A stretch of DNA of 64,000 nucleotides from an uncultured Prevotella sp. (GTDB taxonomy: Bacteria > Bacteroidota > Bacteroidia > Bacteroidales > Bacteroidaceae), in NCBI GenBank assembly GCA_900553595.1, contig USEC01000001.1:1-64000 (forward strand), read 5' to 3'. Numbering within the stretch: the first letter of the stretch is position 1; the number at the start of each line of letters is the position of its first letter. Shown in pieces: positions 49,710 through 57,997 of this stretch. Under the pieces are notes generated by a model. The model was not told the DNA's origin. It saw only the letters and a program-made list of their open reading frames with translations, and did no database searches. A program made the translations under genes and the position numbers.

Positions 49710-49828
49710 CCTCATGAAAATGTGGTGAAAACATGAAAAGTCCCTCATAAAAGTGTAGCGAAGTGAGGAAAAGTGCCTCATAAAAATGTAGTGAAACCGT
49801 AAAAAGTCCCTCATAAAAATGTATTATG
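49710..49828. repeat. 33-bp tandem repeat array upstream of the DUF4143 ATPase
   Basis: Three full units start at CCTCAT at 49710, 49743 and 49776, with a partial fourth at 49809. Period is exactly 33 bp with substitutions between units. The minus strand keeps an open frame of 76 codons (49584-49814) through the array, giving an 11-residue repeat of the form MR(D/H)F..(F/L)(H/R)(Y/H)(I/T)F. The array ends at the promoter of the next gene. Confidence 0.85.
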
Positions 49829-49829
49829 C

Positions 49830-49860
49830 TTTGTTTTCTTGCTGAAAATCAGTATCTTTG
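49830..49860 (+). promoter_or_regulatory. Promoter of the DUF4143 ATPase gene
   Basis: TTTG (49830-49833), 19-bp spacer, TATCTTTG (49853-49860); leader about 23 nt. The 33-bp repeats abut its upstream side. Confidence 0.75.
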
Positions 49861-49889
49861 CATTGGTTAATCAAAACATTGGCTGAAGA

Positions 49890-51191
49890 ATGGAAAGATT
49901 TATAATGAACGACCTTGTTGCCTGGAAGAACCGCACCGACCGTAAACCGCTTGTTCTGCTTGGTGCGCGGCAGGTGGGCAAGACGTTTATCCTGAAGGAA
50001 TTCGGCAGACGTGAATACGAGAATGTGGCATACATAAATTGTGACAACAATGCCTTGGTGAGCGACCTTTTCGCTTCCGACTATAACATAAAGCGCATAC
50101 TCTTCACGATGAGTGCCATAACGGGCGTTGAGATTCTGCCCGGCAAGACTCTCATAATAATGGATGAGGTGCAGGAACTGAAGCGCGGTCTGGCGTCGCT
50201 GAAATACTTTTGTGAGGATGCGGCGGAATATCATGTGGCGGTGGCAGGCTCGTTGCTCGGACTGGCGTTGCATGAAGGGGAGTCGTTCCCGGTGGGAAAG
50301 GTCAATATGCTGAACATGTTCCCGATGACTTTCGGCGAATTTCTGCTGGCTCAGGGCAGGAAGCAGATGGCCGACCTGCTTGCGTCGGGGCAATGGGGCA
50401 TTGTCGGCGGACTGCGCACCATGTATGTGCAAAGCTTGCGCGAGTATTATCTTGTGGGTGGAATGCCGGAGGCTGTGGCCAAGTTCGTACAGACAAACGA
50501 CGCGAATGCGGTGAGGGAGATACAGAACGACATTCTCGCTGCCTACGAGAAGGACATCTCCAAGCATGCGCCTGCCGACCAGGCCGTGCGCATAAGTCAG
50601 GTGTGGAACTCCATACCGTCGCAGCTTGCGAAGGAGAACCGCAAGTTTATCTATGGCGTTGTCAAGAAAGGTGCGCGTGCAAAGGATTACGAACTGGCGA
50701 TACAATGGCTTCTGGATGCGGGGCTTGTGTATAAGGTGAACCGTGTAAACACGCTCGGCGTCCCTTTGAAGATACATGAGGACATCGCCGCATTCAAGCT
50801 CTTCATGCTCGATTGCGGACTGTTGGGGGCGATGAGCCAGACTCCTCCTGCCATGCTTCTGCTGCCAAGCAGGGACAATACGGGAAAGGGCGATTTCACG
50901 GAGAATTTCGTATGTTCGCAGATGAAGTCGATCAGTGGTCTGCCGGTGTTCTATTACAGCAAGGACAACAGTCAGCTGGAACTCGATTTCGTCATTCAGG
51001 CAGGTGTGGGCGTTTATCCCGTTGAGGTGAAGGCGGAGGAGAACCTTCAGTCGAAGTCTCTCAAGACGACGCTCTCTGCTAACCCGCAGATGCGTGGTCT
51101 GCGCTTCTCCATGAGCGATTACCGTGATGAGGAGCGGCTTGTAAATGTGCCGTTGTATGGGGTGAGGGAATTCGTTGTGAAGCTGATGTAA
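49890..51191 (+). CDS. AAA ATPase with DUF4143 domain
   Basis: 433 aa. N-terminal AAA_14-type ATPase: LVLLGARQVGKTFILKEF (Walker A near residue 24), TLIIMDEVQEL (Walker B near 90) and AVAGSLLGLAL (sensor). The C-terminal DUF4143 domain includes REYYLVGGMPEAV, GKGDFTENFVCSQM and LELDFVIQAGVGVYPVEVKAEEN, the last shaped like a PD-(D/E)XK nuclease core. These are abundant in Bacteroidetes and occur in many near-identical copies; biological role unknown (mobile or defence roles have been suggested). Single-gene unit with its own promoter and a repeat array upstream. Followed by a family C terminator-like repeat. Confidence 0.9.
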   Translation: MERFIMNDLVAWKNRTDRKPLVLLGARQVGKTFILKEFGRREYENVAYINCDNNALVSDLFASDYNIKRILFTMSAITGVEILPGKTLIIMDEVQELKRGLASLKYFCEDAAEYHVAVAGSLLGLALHEGESFPVGKVNMLNMFPMTFGEFLLAQGRKQMADLLASGQWGIVGGLRTMYVQSLREYYLVGGMPEAVAKFVQTNDANAVREIQNDILAAYEKDISKHAPADQAVRISQVWNSIPSQLAKENRKFIYGVVKKGARAKDYELAIQWLLDAGLVYKVNRVNTLGVPLKIHEDIAAFKLFMLDCGLLGAMSQTPPAMLLLPSRDNTGKGDFTENFVCSQMKSISGLPVFYYSKDNSQLELDFVIQAGVGVYPVEVKAEENLQSKSLKTTLSANPQMRGLRFSMSDYRDEERLVNVPLYGVREFVVKLM

Positions 51192-51224
51192 GGCGCAACG
51201 GCAGTCATCCCATTTCCGCCCATA

Positions 51225-51318
51225 AGCAAACAAGCCTTGCTTGCAGTGCAAACAAGGCTTGTTCGGATGGTAAAGAAGGCTTCTTTGCAGTGCAAGGAAG
51301 CCTTCTTTTGTGTGGGGT
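51225..51318. terminator. Family C repeat between convergent ATPase and polA genes
   Basis: AGCAAACAAGCCTTG / CAAACAAGGCTTGTT and AAAGAAGGCTTCTTTGC / GCAAGGAAGCCTTCTTTT units form two stacked stems, the last followed by T4. Located between the two 3' ends, so probably a bidirectional terminator. Confidence 0.75.
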
Positions 51319-51380
51319 GGGGCGGTGCTTTCCGTGTTGTGATGTAAGCTTTTGTTTCTCAACGGGTTGCGCTGTTTCCG

Positions 51381-54143
51381 TCAATGCGCCTCCAGCCAGT
51401 TGGCACCCCATCCTGAGTCTGCCACGAGGGGTACGCTCAGGGGGTAGGCGTGCTGCATCTCTTCGAGCACGATGCGTTCCACACGCTCCTTCTCTTCGGG
51501 CAGAACGGAGAAGTTGAGTTCGTCGTGTACTTGCAGAATCATCTTTGAGCGAATGCCTTCTTCGGCGAACCGGCGGTGTATGCGCACCATCGCTATCTTG
51601 ATGATGTCGGCTGCCGAGCCTTGTATGGGTGCGTTGATGGCGTTGCGTTCGGCGAAGTTGCGCACGGTGGCGTTGTGCGATGTGATGTCGGGCAGGTAGC
51701 GGCGGCGGTGGAAGAACGTCTCGGCGTAGCCGTGCTCGCGCGCCGTCTCCTTGGCGCGTTCCATGTAGTCGCGCACACGGGGGAAGGTGTCGAAGTAGCC
51801 GTCGATGAGCTGCCGTGCCTCGTCGCGGCTTATTTCGAGCCGTTCGGCGAGTCCGAAGACGGTGATGCCGTAGATTATGCCGAAGTTGGCACGCTTGGCC
51901 TTGGTGCGTTGGTCGCGCGACACGCTGTCGATGGGCTCTTTGTAGATGCGTGCCGCGGTGGCGGCGTGTATGTCGTGACCCTCGCGGAAGGCTTCGGTCA
52001 TGTTCTCGTCGCCACTCAGATGTGCCATCACGCGCAGCTCTATCTGCGAGTAGTCGGCTGAGAAGAAGAGGCATCCCGGTTCGGGGATGAAGCAGCGGCG
52101 TATCTCTTTGCCGTCCTCGCCGCGCACGGGTATGTTCTGCAGGTTGGGATCGGAGCTTGAAAGGCGTCCCGTGGCGGTGACGGCCTGGTTGAACGAGGTG
52201 TGTATGTGTCCCGTGCGGGGATTGATGAGCTTGGGGAGGGCATCGACGTAGGTGCCGAGGAGCTTCTTCAGACCGCGGTGCTGGAGTATCTTGCCGACGA
52301 TGGGCGACTTCGTGCGCAGCTGTTGCAGCACTTCCTCGGAGGTGACATACTGTCCCGTCTTCGTCTTCTTGGGCTTCTCCACTATCTTCATCTCGCCGAA
52401 GAGCACTTCGCCCACCTGCTTGGGCGAGGCGATGTTGAACTCGTGTCCGGCTTCGCGGTAGATGTCCTGCTCTATTTCGCGCATCCTTTCGGTGAAGGTG
52501 CGTGAGGTCTCTGCCAGCGCGTCGGTGTCGAGCAGCACGCCGTCGGTCTCCATCTGGGCGAGGACGGGGACGAGGGGCATCTCTATTTCGTAGAAGAGCT
52601 GTTCCATGCCGGCATCCTTCAGGCGTGGCTTCAGCACGTTGTGGAGGCGCATGGTCACGTCGGCATCCTCGGCGGCATAGTCGCACACGAGGGCGGGGGG
52701 CACTTCGCGCATGCTCTTCTGGCTCTTGCCGCGCGGCCCGATGAGCGTGTCGATGTGTATCGTCTCGTAGTCGAGGAGCGTCTCGGCGAGGTAGTCCATG
52801 CCGTGATGCTGTTCGGGCTGGAGCAGATAGTGGGCTATCATCGTGTCGAACATGGGGGCGGACAGATTCACGCCATAACGCATGAGCACCTCCATGTCGT
52901 ACTTGATGTTCTGCCCTACTTTCATGATTTGGGGGCTTTCATAAAGTGGTTTGAATATATTAACAATCGTTTCGGATTTTTCACGATTGTCGGGAATTGG
53001 CACATAAAATGCCTTTCCTTCCTCGGCAGCGAAGCTCAAACCTACGAGTTCGGCATCAATCGGGTTGGTGGAAGTGGTCTCTGTGTCCAGACTGACAGTT
53101 GGATGTGTCAAAAAAAAGTCAAGTAATTTCCGCATTTCTTCCTCATTATCAACGAGTTTATATTCGTGCGGAGTGTTTTCTAATCGCCGAGAGTGCGTGT
53201 TTTTTGCGGAATCCGACTCATCGGGCGTATTTTCTGAAAATAAATCGAGTTGCTGATTAACTTTTTTTACGTTTTGTTTCTCTTTCTTCAAAATCTTGTC
53301 TGCAAGGCTCTTGAATTCGAGTTCGGCGAAGATTTCGTTGAGTCGGTCGGCATCAGGCTCCGTGATTTTGAGGTCGTCAAGATTCAGCTCCATCGGGACA
53401 TCGGTGCGTATGGTGGCGAGGAATCGCGACATTCGTATGTCATCGACGGCAGCCTCCACCTTTTCGCGGAGTTTTCCTTTTATCCGGTCGGTGTTGGCAA
53501 GGAGTGAATCGATGCTTCCGAATTCGGCGATGAGCTTGGCGGCGGTCTTCGGACCCACGCCGGGGCAGCCGGGGAAGTTGTCTGCCGAGTCGCCCATGAG
53601 TGCGAGGAGGTCTATCACCTGCGACGGCGATGTGAGTCCGTACTTCTCGTTTACCTCGGCAGGTCCCATCGTTTCGTAGCCTCCTCCGTGCCTGGGTCGG
53701 AAGATGAAGACATTGTCCCGCACGAGCTGTCCGTAGTCCTTGTCGGGCGTAAGCATGTAGGTGGGTACGCCGGCAAGCCCCGCCTTGGTGGCGAGTGTGC
53801 CTATCACGTCGTCGGCTTCAAACCCGTCGGCCTGCAGCACGGGTATGTTCATGGCACTGATGATGTCCTTGATGATGGGCACCGAGGCGCGTATGTCCTC
53901 CGGAGTAGCTTCGCGCTGCGCCTTGTAGGCAGGGAAGGCCTCGTCGCGGAAGGTCTTGCCGTGGTCGAAGGCGACACCGATGTGTGTGGGATTCTCCTTG
54001 GTGAGAATCTCGTTAAGAGTGTTCACGAAGCCCATGACGGCTGATGTGTTGAGTCCTTTGGAGTTGATGCGCGGGTTCTTTATGAACGCATAATAGGCGC
54101 GATAGATGAGCGCGTAAGCATCGAGGAGAAATAGTTTTGCCAT
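51381..54143 (-). CDS. polA: DNA polymerase I PolA
   Basis: 920 aa from the ATG at 54143 (MAKLFLLDAYALIYRAYYAF); the longer ORF adds 22 residues without family support. Domains: 5' nuclease (residues 1-290: DALIYRAYYAF, GFEADDVIGTLA, TPDKDYGQLV), 3'-5' exonuclease (about 360-520: SLDTETTSTNPIDAELVG, active) and polymerase (about 560-920: DPNLQNIPVRG, FSADYSQIELRVMAHLSGD, KRANFGIIYGI, QVHDELNFSV). It fills gaps and removes RNA primers in replication and repair. Convergent with the DUF4143 ATPase; divergent from the polyprenyl synthase. Confidence 0.97.
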   Translation of the reverse strand: MAKLFLLDAYALIYRAYYAFIKNPRINSKGLNTSAVMGFVNTLNEILTKENPTHIGVAFDHGKTFRDEAFPAYKAQREATPEDIRASVPIIKDIISAMNIPVLQADGFEADDVIGTLATKAGLAGVPTYMLTPDKDYGQLVRDNVFIFRPRHGGGYETMGPAEVNEKYGLTSPSQVIDLLALMGDSADNFPGCPGVGPKTAAKLIAEFGSIDSLLANTDRIKGKLREKVEAAVDDIRMSRFLATIRTDVPMELNLDDLKITEPDADRLNEIFAELEFKSLADKILKKEKQNVKKVNQQLDLFSENTPDESDSAKNTHSRRLENTPHEYKLVDNEEEMRKLLDFFLTHPTVSLDTETTSTNPIDAELVGLSFAAEEGKAFYVPIPDNREKSETIVNIFKPLYESPQIMKVGQNIKYDMEVLMRYGVNLSAPMFDTMIAHYLLQPEQHHGMDYLAETLLDYETIHIDTLIGPRGKSQKSMREVPPALVCDYAAEDADVTMRLHNVLKPRLKDAGMEQLFYEIEMPLVPVLAQMETDGVLLDTDALAETSRTFTERMREIEQDIYREAGHEFNIASPKQVGEVLFGEMKIVEKPKKTKTGQYVTSEEVLQQLRTKSPIVGKILQHRGLKKLLGTYVDALPKLINPRTGHIHTSFNQAVTATGRLSSSDPNLQNIPVRGEDGKEIRRCFIPEPGCLFFSADYSQIELRVMAHLSGDENMTEAFREGHDIHAATAARIYKEPIDSVSRDQRTKAKRANFGIIYGITVFGLAERLEISRDEARQLIDGYFDTFPRVRDYMERAKETAREHGYAETFFHRRRYLPDITSHNATVRNFAERNAINAPIQGSAADIIKIAMVRIHRRFAEEGIRSKMILQVHDELNFSVLPEEKERVERIVLEEMQHAYPLSVPLVADSGWGANWLEAH

Positions 54144-54272
54144 AATATGATGTTTGCCAACTGTCGTAATTCTATGAGTTTGGTTTGAGTTTCGTGTGTT
54201 GTGCGACATGCGAAACTTAACTATTTAGGTGTAAAATTACAAAAAAAATGTCACTAATAACGGCAAAAACAC

Positions 54273-54280
54273 TAACTTTG
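54273..54280 (+). promoter_or_regulatory. -7 element for the polyprenyl synthase gene
   Basis: TAACTTTG, 20 bp upstream of the ATG at 54300; the -33 box is not clear. Confidence 0.55.
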
Positions 54281-54299
54281 TACGAAATATCAAGAAACA

Positions 54300-55277
54300 A
54301 TGGATTATCTGTCAGTCATAAAGGCACCCATCAAGGCGGACCTCGCCGATTTCATCAACCTCTTCAACCAGTCGCTGTCGCATGAGGACGGTATGTTGGG
54401 CAGTGCGCTCGAACATATCCGCAAGCGTGCCGGCAAGCGTATGCGGCCTATGCTGATACTGCTGATGGCGAAGAATTTCGGGCAGATAAGCGCGGTGACG
54501 CAGAACGCTGCCGTGGGTCTGGAACTGCTGCATACGGCGTCGCTCGTGCATGACGATGTCGTGGACGAGAGCGAGGAGCGGCGCGGACAGGCTTCCGTGA
54601 ACGCCACTTACGACAACAAAGTGGCGGTGCTCGTGGGCGATTACATCCTATCCACGGCTCTGCTGTATGTGGCGCGCACTCATTCGGAGCTTATCGTCAC
54701 CTATCTTGCCGAACTGGGGCGCACGCTTTCCGACGGCGAGATACTGCAACTCTCCAACATCGGGCGCAAGGACATCTCCGAGGAAGTGTACTATGACGTG
54801 ATAAAGCAGAAGACCGCCGCTCTGTTCGAGGCCTGTTCGGGCATCGGAGCACTCTCCTCTGGCGCAGGAGAAGCCGAGGTGGAGGCGGCGAAGCAGTTCG
54901 GTCAGGACCTCGGCATAATATTCCAGATACGCGACGACATCTTCGATTACTACGATTCTGCCGAGATAGGCAAACCCACGGGCAACGATATGGCGGAAGG
55001 CAAGCTCACCCTTCCCGTGATTTACGCCGTGAACAGCGGCGGCGACGACGCCATGCGGCAGCTCGCCCTCAAGGTGAAAGCACGCACGGTAAGCCCCGAC
55101 GAGATAGCACGCCTTGTGGCTTACACGAAAGAGAAGGGTGGAATAGAGTACGCCGAAAAGCGCATGTGGGAGTTTCACAGCCGTGCCCAGGCGTTCCTGG
55201 ACAACACTGTGAAGGACGAAGCGGTGAAGGCCGCCCTGCAGGCGTATCTTGACTATGTGATAAAGAGGAACAAGTGA
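54300..55277 (+). CDS. Polyprenyl diphosphate synthase (IspB/IspA-like)
   Basis: 325 aa all-helical prenyltransferase. First aspartate-rich motif LVHDDVVDES near residue 82; second IRDDIFDYYD near 215. Conserved KRMRPMLILLMAKNF at about 45. The length and the residues before the first DDxxD motif fit a long-chain synthase (octaprenyl/solanesyl for menaquinone) rather than farnesyl synthase, but chain length cannot be fixed. Soluble cytoplasmic enzyme condensing IPP, the product of the MEP route to which IspG at 31.4 kb belongs. Confidence 0.9.
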   Translation: MDYLSVIKAPIKADLADFINLFNQSLSHEDGMLGSALEHIRKRAGKRMRPMLILLMAKNFGQISAVTQNAAVGLELLHTASLVHDDVVDESEERRGQASVNATYDNKVAVLVGDYILSTALLYVARTHSELIVTYLAELGRTLSDGEILQLSNIGRKDISEEVYYDVIKQKTAALFEACSGIGALSSGAGEAEVEAAKQFGQDLGIIFQIRDDIFDYYDSAEIGKPTGNDMAEGKLTLPVIYAVNSGGDDAMRQLALKVKARTVSPDEIARLVAYTKEKGGIEYAEKRMWEFHSRAQAFLDNTVKDEAVKAALQAYLDYVIKRNK

Positions 55278-55284
55278 GGGGCAA

Positions 55285-55497
55285 ACTTGGCGGAGTGAGC
55301 CTTCAAGCTTAATGGAGTGAGCCTTCAAGCTTAATGGAGTGAGCCTTCCTAGGCCTTTCTAAGCCTCTCTAAGCCTTTGATGATTAAGGGCGTAGGAAGG
55401 CTCAGAAAGGCATAGGAAGGCTCACTCTTTCCGGCTTAGGGAGGCTCAGAAAGGCCCAGTGAGGCTCACTCCTTCAAGCCAGTGATCCTCCCTCCTT
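55285..55497. repeat. Family D array folded into a long hairpin (left of the 4HB gene)
   Basis: Two AAGCTTAATGGAGTGAGCC units (55312, 55331) then GTGAGCCTTCCTAGGCCTTTCT (from about 55338), which pairs with the mirror segment ending near 55424: about 27 bp with two mismatches. A further GGCTCAGAAAGG run continues to 55490. No coding seen. Confidence 0.8.
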
Positions 55498-56052
55498 TCA
55501 GTATCCTCTATATTCTTTTCTTGCTTTTGTCATCAGTTCCCTCATTCCTCCGCTTTCCACAAACTTCTTTTCGAGTTTTTCTATGAGTCGTGAGAGGAGC
55601 CAGTCGGTCTGGTGGATGAGGGTGATGGCGATGTTGGCTATTGTCTCCGGCGATCGGGAGGGCATGGCGTTGCGGTAGAAGGCGCTGTCGTTGTGCTGTG
55701 AACAGGCGCGTTGTGCCTGCGAAAGGCGTACGTCGCCGGGTCCCCATTGTTGTAGGTCTCTCACACGGAGATAATCCTCATAGTCTGCGAGCAGTTCTTG
55801 CAGACTTGCTTTTGCCACGTTGGTGAGTTTTATTTCAGTTTCCTTTGAGGTGTTGCCTGCCGCTGCTCCTTCGGCTATATTCTGCTTGCCGGAGCGTGCT
55901 GCCTGCACCATTTGGTCGATGGTTCGGTCGTTTTTTTCGAGGAAGTGATGGGTGAAATAAAAGGTGATATCATAGATACACTCCGCTTTCTGGTAGGCAA
56001 TGAGGTTCTTGTAGGAGCCGCCGTGAGGGAGAAATGTTTGTGGGGTGGGCAT
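55498..56052 (-). CDS. Four-helix-bundle protein (23S rRNA IVP-like), with suffix domain
   Basis: 184 aa, all helical. Conserved start SYKNLIAYQKAECIYDITFYF, then VQAARSGKQNIAEGAAAGNTSKETEIKLTNVAKASLQELLADYEDYL, the signature of the S23/IVP-type four-helix-bundle family. The C-terminal part (about 140-184) is the family's suffix extension. Such proteins occur in rRNA intervening sequences and as partners of reverse transcriptases; here no partner is adjacent and the function is unknown. The gene is bracketed on both sides by similar family D hairpins with AAGCTT(A/G)ATGGAGTGAGCC. Confidence 0.88.
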   Translation of the reverse strand: MPTPQTFLPHGGSYKNLIAYQKAECIYDITFYFTHHFLEKNDRTIDQMVQAARSGKQNIAEGAAAGNTSKETEIKLTNVAKASLQELLADYEDYLRVRDLQQWGPGDVRLSQAQRACSQHNDSAFYRNAMPSRSPETIANIAITLIHQTDWLLSRLIEKLEKKFVESGGMRELMTKARKEYRGY

Positions 56053-56109
56053 GGTGGTGATGCTTTTAAAGGGTTTTTGGAATGGGATTGGAGGGGGAGG
56101 CAGGCTTGG

Positions 56110-56245
56110 TGGAGGGGGCTTTAAGCTTGATGGAGTGAGCCTTTCTAAGCCTTTCTGGGCCTCTCTAAGCCCCTAATCATCGAGGGGAAGGATGGGCTAA
56201 GGCTTAGAGAGGCTTAGGAAGGCTTAGAAAGGCTCACTCTATTAG
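56110..56245. repeat. Family D array folded into a long hairpin (right of the 4HB gene)
   Basis: AAGCTTGATGGAGTGAGCC, then GTGAGCCTTTCTAAGCC running to 56173 pairs with the mirror GGCTTAGAGAGGCTTAGG segment ending at 56237: a stem of about 37 bp with a few mismatches. Confidence 0.8.
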
Positions 56246-56257
56246 GCCAAGAGGCCC

Positions 56258-56327
56258 GCTCCATTGCGCCAATAGCCTCGCTCCATTGCGCCAATAGCCT
56301 CGCTCCATTGCGCCAATAGCCTCGCTC
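56258..56327. repeat. 22-bp perfect tandem repeat, three units
   Basis: GCTCCATTGCGCCAATAGCC plus TC repeated at 56258, 56280 and 56302 without change, plus 4 bases of a fourth. Lies just downstream of the deoC stop. Confidence 0.9.
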
Positions 56328-56331
56328 TTTC

Positions 56332-57267
56332 TTAGAAGAACTTCACCTGCTCTCCCTTGATTTCGCTCAGGAGCATGTTGGCGAGGCGGCTTGTGCCGAG
56401 GCGGAGCCACTTGTTGGTGAGCCATTTTTCGCCCAGAACCTCTTTCACGATGGTGTAGTAGATTATTGCATCCATCACGCTGTTTATGCCTCCTGCGGGC
56501 TTGAAACCTATCTGTATGCCCGTTTCATCGTAGTATTCCTTGATGGCCTGACACATGACGTATGCTGCTTCGGGTGTGGCGGTAGGTTCGAGTTTGCCTG
56601 TGGAGGTCTTGATATAGTCGGCTCCGGCGTACATGGCGAGGATGGAAGCCTTCTTGATGTTTGTTGCGGTCTTGAGTGCTCCGGTCTCAAGGATTACCTT
56701 CATCGGCACCTCTTCGCCGCATGCTGCCTTGAGTTCCTGAATCTCGTCGCACACGCCTTCATAGTCGCCTGACAGGAATTTTCCCACCGGCATGACGATG
56801 TCAATCTCTGTGGCTCCGTCGGCAACAGCGAGTGATGTCTCCGCTACCTTCACTTCGATGCGTGCCTGCGACGACGGGAACGAACCCGAAACGCAGGCTA
56901 TCTCCACGCCATCTACTTCGAGCGACTCTGCCACGATGTCGGCAAAGCACGGATAAACGCATATCGTTGCGACGTGGGGCAGGTCGGGATAATGGCTGTC
57001 GAAGTCGTTCACACGCTCGGTGAAGGCGAGGATGCTCTCTTCCGAGTCGGTGGTCTTGAGCGAGGTGAGTTCGATGCTGCCGAAGAGGAAGCGTTTCACC
57101 TCCATTGTGTCGTTCTCGTGTACTTTCTCGGCGATGATCTTACGCACGGCGTCGCGCACGGCGTTGTCGTCGAGATTGGTGTCGTACTTGGCCAGAGCCT
57201 CGTCGTATTTGCTGGGCTGGATGGCGCTTTCCTGGGTGTTGAGGATGGTGTCTGTGATTATTCCCAT
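56332..57267 (-). CDS. deoC: Deoxyribose-phosphate aldolase DeoC
   Basis: 311 aa TIM-barrel aldolase of the longer DeoC type. Schiff-base lysine in GADYIKTSTGKL, second lysine in IGFKPAGGI, plus ATICVYPCFA and EIDIVMPVGKFLSGDY. It cleaves 2-deoxyribose-5-phosphate to acetaldehyde and glyceraldehyde-3-phosphate in nucleoside salvage. Downstream of the mazG-like gene by 87 bp. An N-terminal extension of about 50 residues precedes the barrel, as seen in family members of this size. Confidence 0.96.
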   Translation of the reverse strand: MGIITDTILNTQESAIQPSKYDEALAKYDTNLDDNAVRDAVRKIIAEKVHENDTMEVKRFLFGSIELTSLKTTDSEESILAFTERVNDFDSHYPDLPHVATICVYPCFADIVAESLEVDGVEIACVSGSFPSSQARIEVKVAETSLAVADGATEIDIVMPVGKFLSGDYEGVCDEIQELKAACGEEVPMKVILETGALKTATNIKKASILAMYAGADYIKTSTGKLEPTATPEAAYVMCQAIKEYYDETGIQIGFKPAGGINSVMDAIIYYTIVKEVLGEKWLTNKWLRLGTSRLANMLLSEIKGEQVKFF

Positions 57268-57354
57268 AGTGTTTTGCTGATGTATTGTTTTATGATTTTT
57301 GCTGTTTTCTGGGGTGATGGCATGGCATGGACAAGCCGTCGTGCCGTCTTTCCG

Positions 57355-57681
57355 CTACGCCTTGAGTTTGGGATTGTTCCTGTGGCGGTCGTGGTCGCGT
57401 GCCGTCTTCTTTTCTATGCTTTTGCGGAACGCTTCGGTGAGGTCGGTGCCTGTCTGGTTGGCGAGGCAGAGCAGCACCCATAGTATGTCTGCCATTTCCT
57501 CCGACGGGTCGTCGTTCTCGCCGCTTTTGAAGCTCTGGTCGCCGTAGCGGCGTGCCATGATGCGTGCCAGTTCGCCCACCTCTTCGGTGAGGCAAGCCAT
57601 GTTTGTGAGTTCGGAGAAGTAGCGCACGCCGTACTCCCTGATCCATTTGTCCACAGTCTCCTGTGCTTCTTTTATTGACAT
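57355..57681 (-). CDS. MazG-like nucleotide pyrophosphohydrolase
   Basis: 108 aa with the single MazG fold: LTNMACLTEEVGELARIMARRYGDQ carries the EEVxE metal site, and EEMADILWVLLCLANQ the EExxD site. Such short all-alpha enzymes hydrolyse NTPs or dNTPs to monophosphates. Its start overlaps the end of the 88-aa membrane protein gene by 10 bp, so the two are translated together. Substrate not known. Confidence 0.92.
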   Translation of the reverse strand: MSIKEAQETVDKWIREYGVRYFSELTNMACLTEEVGELARIMARRYGDQSFKSGENDDPSEEMADILWVLLCLANQTGTDLTEAFRKSIEKKTARDHDRHRNNPKLKA

Positions 57682-57938
57682 AACGAGTGAATTTTTTCGT
57701 ATATTGCCACTGCTGACGCAAGTAGTGTGAGGACAATGAAGACATTGTCCCTTTTGCGTTTGCCCTCGCTGTCCTTTCTTGGGAATATGGCGAAGCCCGG
57801 CACGGCTACTACGAGTGTGACGAACAGCACTGTTTCAGCCACGCCGTTGCCCATGTCGATGAAATGGCCGGCCGTCGAGCCTGTCACGCCTATTACGAGG
57901 AGGACGGTGAAAAAGCTGTTCAGAAAATCTCTTTTCAT
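57672..57938 (-). CDS. Small membrane protein of unknown function
   Basis: 88 aa with three hydrophobic segments (about 8-27, 34-50, 66-82) and a basic loop (PRKDSEGKRKRDN). No family recognised. The coupled overlap with the mazG-like gene and the 59-bp distance to dtd make it a real operon member rather than a chance ORF. Could be a holin-like or stress protein by shape, but nothing supports a function. Confidence 0.65.
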   Translation of the reverse strand: MKRDFLNSFFTVLLVIGVTGSTAGHFIDMGNGVAETVLFVTLVVAVPGFAIFPRKDSEGKRKRDNVFIVLTLLASAVAIYEKIHSLCQ

Positions 57939-57997
57939 TGCTATATGTTTTTACTTGTAGTGGTGGAGAATGTTTTACAGTCTTCTCTCCTTGCTCC

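Noticed and set aside
56258..56327. CRISPR array
   Set aside because: Repeats are contiguous with no spacers and no cas genes are present.
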